This document shows, one piece after another, positions 60,494 through 64,000 of a DNA stretch of 64,000 bases. Source of the DNA: Ravibacter sp964562455. GTDB taxonomy: Bacteria > Bacteroidota > Bacteroidia > Cytophagales > Spirosomataceae. The stretch covers positions 96,708 through 160,707 of the forward strand of contig CAZLTN010000001.1 of assembly GCA_964562455.1 (NCBI GenBank). The letters are read 5' to 3'. Below the pieces are notes generated by a model, which made no database searches, had not been told where the DNA came from, and saw only the letters and a list, made by a program, of their open reading frames with translations. The translations under genes were made by a program, and so were the position numbers. Numbering within the stretch: the first letter of the stretch is position 1; each line of letters begins with the position of its first letter.

Positions 60494-60847
60494 ATGTTTT
60501 CAAAGGGCGATATAATAGCTCTCGACTTCGAGTTGCCGCACAATGGGGATTATATTGAACATCCAGCGGTAATTATTTCTTCCGGAAATGTCTATAACAC
60601 GGACAAGGTTTACATCTGCACCATGATGACCACCAATAAAAAAAGAGATATTTTCTCCTTTCCCGTTAACGATAATATGCTGGAATCACCTGGTAATAAG
60701 CCGGACTCGCAGGTTAGGTGCCACCTAATTACCTACGTCCTTGAGAAACACATTAAGACAAAAAATGGCCTAAGGTATAATAGGCTGAATCCATTGGCAT
60801 TAGAAAGACTAATGGCTCAAATTAATGAAGTAGTATTCGAATCATAG
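60494..60847 (+). CDS. PemK/MazF-family toxin-like protein
   Basis: A protein of 117 residues with the PemK/MazF SH3-like barrel pattern: FSKGDIIALDFELPHNGDYI at the start, EHPAVIISSGNVYNTDKVYI with the conserved HPAVIIS strand, and QVRCHLITYVLEK in the region where family members have the RPxxL-type loop. The family consists of mRNA endoribonucleases, and some members serve other roles. The gene is visibly AT-rich compared with ribF next door, which suggests transfer. It is convergent with ribF, with a 14-bp gap. Toxin identity is likely; activity is unproven. Confidence 0.75.
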   Translation: MFSKGDIIALDFELPHNGDYIEHPAVIISSGNVYNTDKVYICTMMTTNKKRDIFSFPVNDNMLESPGNKPDSQVRCHLITYVLEKHIKTKNGLRYNRLNPLALERLMAQINEVVFES

Positions 60848-60861
60848 GTATACAGACCAGC

Positions 60862-61794
60862 TCATTGACCGTCAAAAAAACGAAGCGTATTTATCTTGTC
60901 CTGCTCGATATACTGTTTGAGCTCCCCGAGGTCCTTTAGCTTTTCCTCCGGCCTTAAATATTTGCAAAACCTGATTGTGAGATGCTCTCCGTAGATTTCC
61001 TTATCGAAATCAAACAGGTTGGCCTCAATGGTACGGTGCGTGCCGTTGACAGTGGGCCTCATCCCGATGCTCAGCATCCCTTTGTAAGTCAGGCCGGCAT
61101 ACTCCGCCCTGATGGCGTATATACCATCGCGGGGGATCAGCTTATAGCTCTCCTCAACAAGAAGGTTGGCAGTCGGGAATCCGATCGTACGGCCAATCTG
61201 ATCTCCTTTTACAACCGTTCCAGAAACCGCATATTCGTATCCCAATAAATGATTGGCATCCCCGATTTCTCCGGACAGAAGTGCTGTACGTATGCGCGAG
61301 GAGCTGATGGCGAGATTGTCTACATCCTCACTCGCGATCTCCTCTACCTGGAAGCCGTATTCTCCGCAATGAGCCCTGAGGAATTCAAAGCTCCCTTCCC
61401 GGTTGCGCCCGAAACGATGATCATAACCTATCACCAGCTTACCGGTACCAATTCCATCGACCAGCACTGTGCGTATAAACTCTTCGGAAGACAATTCGGA
61501 AAAAGCCCTCGTAAACGGTAATACCAGCAAATGCTGAACTCCCAACGCCTCAAAAAGGGCTGTCTTTTCACTCAGGGTGGACAGCAGCCGGAGATCCTGG
61601 CTGTCTTCGCTCACCACCATGCGGGGATGAGGCCAGAAAGTGAGAACAACGCTTTCTCCATCGCAGGAACGGCATATATCCAGCAGCCTGGCAATAATTT
61701 TCCTGTGCCCCAGGTGCACACCGTCAAACATCCCGCTGGTTACGACGGCATTGCCCAACGGGGTAAACTCATCTATATGGTGGTATATCTTCAT
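60862..61794 (-). CDS. ribF: Bifunctional riboflavin kinase/FAD synthetase
   Basis: Makes FMN from riboflavin and then FAD, in the cytoplasm; 310 residues. The FAD synthetase half has the nucleotidyl-transferase signature SGMFDGVHLGHRKIIARLL and IGYDHRFGRNREGSFEFL. The riboflavin kinase half has GDQIGRTIGFPTANLLVEES and GVHRTIEANLFDFDKE-like TIEANLFDFDKEIYGEHL. ATG 61794 lies 15 bp after the truB stop, so it is the last gene of the ftsX-DUF3098-uppP-truB-ribF group. Confidence 0.96.
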   Translation of the reverse strand: MKIYHHIDEFTPLGNAVVTSGMFDGVHLGHRKIIARLLDICRSCDGESVVLTFWPHPRMVVSEDSQDLRLLSTLSEKTALFEALGVQHLLVLPFTRAFSELSSEEFIRTVLVDGIGTGKLVIGYDHRFGRNREGSFEFLRAHCGEYGFQVEEIASEDVDNLAISSSRIRTALLSGEIGDANHLLGYEYAVSGTVVKGDQIGRTIGFPTANLLVEESYKLIPRDGIYAIRAEYAGLTYKGMLSIGMRPTVNGTHRTIEANLFDFDKEIYGEHLTIRFCKYLRPEEKLKDLGELKQYIEQDKINTLRFFDGQ

Positions 61795-61809
61795 GGATAT
61801 TCACGGGAG

Positions 61810-62523
61810 TCATTCGTTGGGTAAACCCAGTTCCTCGCGTTTTTGTCTTATAAAAGTATCGAGCTCCCAGGCGTATCTGACATCGAAATCCCCTATGCGC
61901 GTCCTTCTCAGTTCCTTCAGGTAGGCGCCGCTATCGAGCAGCTCGCCAAAGTCACGGACCATACTCCTGATGTAGGTTCCTTTCGAGCAAACTATGCGGA
62001 AAGCTATTTCCGGGAAATTTTTATCATCTATTTCGAACTCGCGGATTGTGACCTTCCTCGTCTTGATCTCTACCTGTTCGCCGCGGCGCGCCTTTTTATA
62101 GAGGCGTTCCCCTCCCACCCTTACTGCCGAATAAACCGGCGGCGTCTGATCAAGCTCGCCTGTCAGCGCTTTTACAGCTTCCTCCATCCTGTTCCCGGAG
62201 CGGATGTGATCTACGGGGTACTCTCCGTCAAAAGCGGTTTCAAGATCGACCGACGGTGTGGTCTTTCCCAAAACCAGCGTACCGGTGTACTCCTTTTCCT
62301 GTGCCTGGTAAATATCGATTTCCTTGGTTTTCTTCCCGGTGCAAAGGATCAGCAGCCCGGTAGCCAGCGGATCCAACGTGCCTGCATGACCGATCTTTTT
62401 AAACTTACAGGCCCTTTTGAGCTTATTGGCTACGTCGAAAGATGTCCAGGTAAGCGGCTTATCGATCAGTATCACTTCACCGGGATCCGGTTGGGGAGCA
62501 GTATTTGAGTTTTCCTCAGTCAC
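61810..62523 (-). CDS. truB: tRNA pseudouridine(55) synthase
   Basis: Forms pseudouridine 55 in the T-loop of tRNAs. Motifs: KKIGHAGTLDPLATGLLILC with the catalytic Asp, YTGTLVLGKTTPSVDLETAF and CSKGTYIRSMVRDFGELLDS. It has 237 residues, without the PUA domain of longer TruB forms. The GTG start at 62523 directly abuts the uppP stop (62524-62526), implying translational coupling. Confidence 0.96.
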   Translation of the reverse strand: MTEENSNTAPQPDPGEVILIDKPLTWTSFDVANKLKRACKFKKIGHAGTLDPLATGLLILCTGKKTKEIDIYQAQEKEYTGTLVLGKTTPSVDLETAFDGEYPVDHIRSGNRMEEAVKALTGELDQTPPVYSAVRVGGERLYKKARRGEQVEIKTRKVTIREFEIDDKNFPEIAFRIVCSKGTYIRSMVRDFGELLDSGAYLKELRRTRIGDFDVRYAWELDTFIRQKREELGLPNE

Positions 62524-63309
62524 TTAGACGATATCCAGTTTATAACCCGACGCCAAGAGAGCGAGCAGCAGCAGTCCCAGCGCGATCCGGTAGTAACCGA
62601 ACACTTTGAATCCGTAGCGCGTCACATAGCCGATAAAAAACTTAATGGCCAGCATAGCCACTACGAATGCGACAAGATTGCCGACCAGCAATATCTTCAC
62701 GTCTTCGGCCTGTATGGTATCGTAGGTCTTCAGCAGCTTATACCCGCCGGCTGCCGCCATCGTCGGCACAGCCAGGAAAAATGAAAACTCGGCAGCCTGC
62801 TTCCTTGAAAAGCCCTGCATCATCCCGCCGATGATCGTCGCAGCCGAGCGCGAAACACCCGGGATCATCGCAATACACTGGAAAAACCCGATTTTGAATG
62901 CCTGCGCGAAGCTCATCGGCTTTTCTTCCTGCGGTGCGTTGATCCATTTGTCTATAAATACCAGCACAACGCCTCCGAGCAACAGCATTATCGCCACAAC
63001 GTAAACATTTTCCAGGAGCATGTCTATCCAGTCGTTGAGCAGGAAGCCGAAAACGGCAGCCGGTATAAAAGCCGCCAGCAGCTTCAGATAAAAATTAAAA
63101 TCGATGTCTTTTACAAATCTCTTCCAGTAAAGCACTACCACAGACAGGATGGCGCCAAACTGGATATTGACCGTAAACATTTTTACAAATTCATCGTGCC
63201 CGATACCCATAAAGGACGAGGCAATGATCATATGCCCTGTAGAAGAAACCGGTAGAAATTCCGTTATCCCTTCTACAATAGCCAGTACTACGGCTTGCCA
63301 GAAATTCAT
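62524..63309 (-). CDS. uppP: Undecaprenyl-diphosphate phosphatase
   Basis: Membrane phosphatase (BacA/UppP) that recycles the lipid carrier used for peptidoglycan and surface polymers. The signatures VEGITEFLPVSSTGHMIIAS near the N-terminus and MIPGVSRSAATIIGGMMQGF hold the active-site Glu, Ser, His and Arg. It has about eight helices and 261 residues. ATG 63309 overlaps the stop of the DUF3098 gene by four bases (ATGA). Confidence 0.96.
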   Translation of the reverse strand: MNFWQAVVLAIVEGITEFLPVSSTGHMIIASSFMGIGHDEFVKMFTVNIQFGAILSVVVLYWKRFVKDIDFNFYLKLLAAFIPAAVFGFLLNDWIDMLLENVYVVAIMLLLGGVVLVFIDKWINAPQEEKPMSFAQAFKIGFFQCIAMIPGVSRSAATIIGGMMQGFSRKQAAEFSFFLAVPTMAAAGGYKLLKTYDTIQAEDVKILLVGNLVAFVVAMLAIKFFIGYVTRYGFKVFGYYRIALGLLLLALLASGYKLDIV

Positions 63310-63518
63310 TTTTGAGCCGGTTTTTTAAAGATAGCCCAAAACTGGAATATAAAGCCCCCGATCACGATAAGCGGCCCGAGGGTAAGCCCGAGGAAACCGA
63401 AACCGAACTCCTCGCCGTCGAGGCTCATTATAAAAAAACCGGCAAGTATGATCAGGATGCCTGCCAGCAAAAGCTTGTAGTTAGCGGAAGTAAACGGGAA
63501 TGCTTTTTTATCAGCCAT
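63306..63518 (-). CDS. DUF3098 small membrane protein
   Basis: A 70-residue protein with two membrane helices (LLLAGILIILAGFFIMSLDG and LGLTLGPLIVIGGFIFQFWA) and a conserved start (MADKKAFPFTSANYKLLLAG). The family is restricted to this phylum as far as is known and sits between ftsX and uppP, so a role in envelope growth or division is inferred. No enzymatic motif. Confidence 0.85.
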   Translation of the reverse strand: MADKKAFPFTSANYKLLLAGILIILAGFFIMSLDGEEFGFGFLGLTLGPLIVIGGFIFQFWAIFKKPAQK

Positions 63519-63557
63519 TTTACTGTGGTTAAAAGATCCAACAGATCTGTTATAAAA

Positions 63558-64000
63558 TCAATATAGGTCGTCGAGGCTTATACGCAGGTAGCGGGATAAG
63601 GACTGGTAAGTGCAGGCGAGCCCGACCAGGACTCCCAGCAGAATAACCACCAGTAACAGGATGCCGAGTTTGGAATATTCCTGCAACACCACCAGCCCCT
63701 CTATGTTACGGACGGCCGTCTGCTGCAAAATAACCAGGAAAATACATGCCAGTACTCCTCCGACTACCCCTTGCAAGGCACCATGCATCAGGAAGGGTCT
63801 CTGGATGAAGCCATCGGTAGCGCCCACAAGCTGCATACTGCGTATCAGGAAGCGCTGCGAATAGATCGCCAGCTTGATGGTATTGTTGATCAGGATCACG
63901 ATGATCACGAGCATCACGATAGCGAACGCAGCGAGTACCAGGTATACTTTTGAAATATTCCGGTTGATCTGGTCGGCCAGGTCCTGGTGATAAACCACCT
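63558..64000 (-). CDS. ftsX: FtsX-type cell division permease, C-terminal part (runs off right edge)
   Basis: The 3' end of an FtsX-family gene; the frame is open to the last base of the window. The visible 147 codons hold three of the four expected membrane helices: VYLVLAAFAIVMLVIIVILI, LQGVVGGVLACIFLVILQQT and LGILLLVVILLGVLVGLACT, with the conserved RSMQLVGATDGFIQRPFLMH loop between them and the ending LSRYLRISLDDLY. FtsX works with FtsE to control septal wall hydrolases. It heads the block with DUF3098, uppP, truB and ribF. The apparent GTG at 63998 is internal, not a start. Confidence 0.9.
   Translation of the reverse strand, partial: VVYHQDLADQINRNISKVYLVLAAFAIVMLVIIVILINNTIKLAIYSQRFLIRSMQLVGATDGFIQRPFLMHGALQGVVGGVLACIFLVILQQTAVRNIEGLVVLQEYSKLGILLLVVILLGVLVGLACTYQSLSRYLRISLDDLY

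Overview
The window is chromosomal DNA from a member of the Bacteroidota, probably an environmental, polymer-degrading member of the Cytophagia/Sphingobacteriia side of the phylum. The class-level placement is inference. The phylum call rests on two SusC/SusD pairs, an ECF sigma/FecR pair feeding an STN-domain SusC, a one-protein hybrid two-component regulator, four loci with type IX secretion (T9SS) C-terminal sorting sequences (one decayed), TAnnTTTG-type -7 boxes, and an ftsX-DUF3098-uppP-truB-ribF block. No rRNA, tRNA, CRISPR array, transposase or phage gene was seen.

Layout. 1-7.4 kb (minus strand): the 5' part of glgB, a thioredoxin-fold lipid/periplasmic-type protein without CXXC, a short nuoA-nuoB-nuoC group whose nuoA is split by a one-base frameshift in a G7 run, and a GH106-type rhamnosidase. 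7.6-14.9 kb (plus): sigma factor, FecR anti-sigma, SusC with STN domain and SusD, closed by a terminator. 15-32 kb (plus): a long co-directional array of exported hydrolases and redox proteins. It has two paralogous ceramidase-like lipoproteins and a third, more divergent ceramidase-like protein, three ThuA-like proteins, an SGNH-esterase fusion and a stand-alone esterase, a Kelch-type protein, a TIGR02604-type dehydrogenase-like lipoprotein lacking the usual haem site, a HiPIP, an atypical Nramp transporter, an epimerase-like protein and a DapA-like lyase, closed by a perfect 13-bp-stem terminator. 32-45 kb: a DUF4353-like lipoprotein, a decayed T9SS gene with tandem heptamers, two large beta-helix T9SS proteins and a hybrid two-component regulator. 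45-54 kb (plus): a Tat-exported Gfo/Idh/MocA oxidoreductase, then an XRE regulator divergent from a SusC-SusD-TlpA operon, and a small two-cysteine exported peptide. 54-64 kb: prfC, another T9SS beta-helix protein, a GDPD-propeller fusion, a PemK-like toxin with an unknown partner gene, and the housekeeping ribF-truB-uppP-DUF3098-ftsX block running off the right edge.

How it fits together. The 7.6-14.9 kb block reads as a cell-surface signalling system: the STN domain of the SusC would report ligand to FecR, which releases the sigma factor. The neighbouring 15-32 kb array is the most likely undescribed system. Its products suggest export of esterases and amidases, oxidation of a polyol or sugar-like substrate with electrons handed to a HiPIP rather than to a cytochrome c, then import and intracellular lyase/epimerase steps. 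The substrate cannot be read from the sequence. A second theme is short repeats acting on genes: heptamers inserted at the same spot of two T9SS genes, octamers directly upstream of a ThuA start codon, and palindromes that supply the C-terminus of another ThuA protein.
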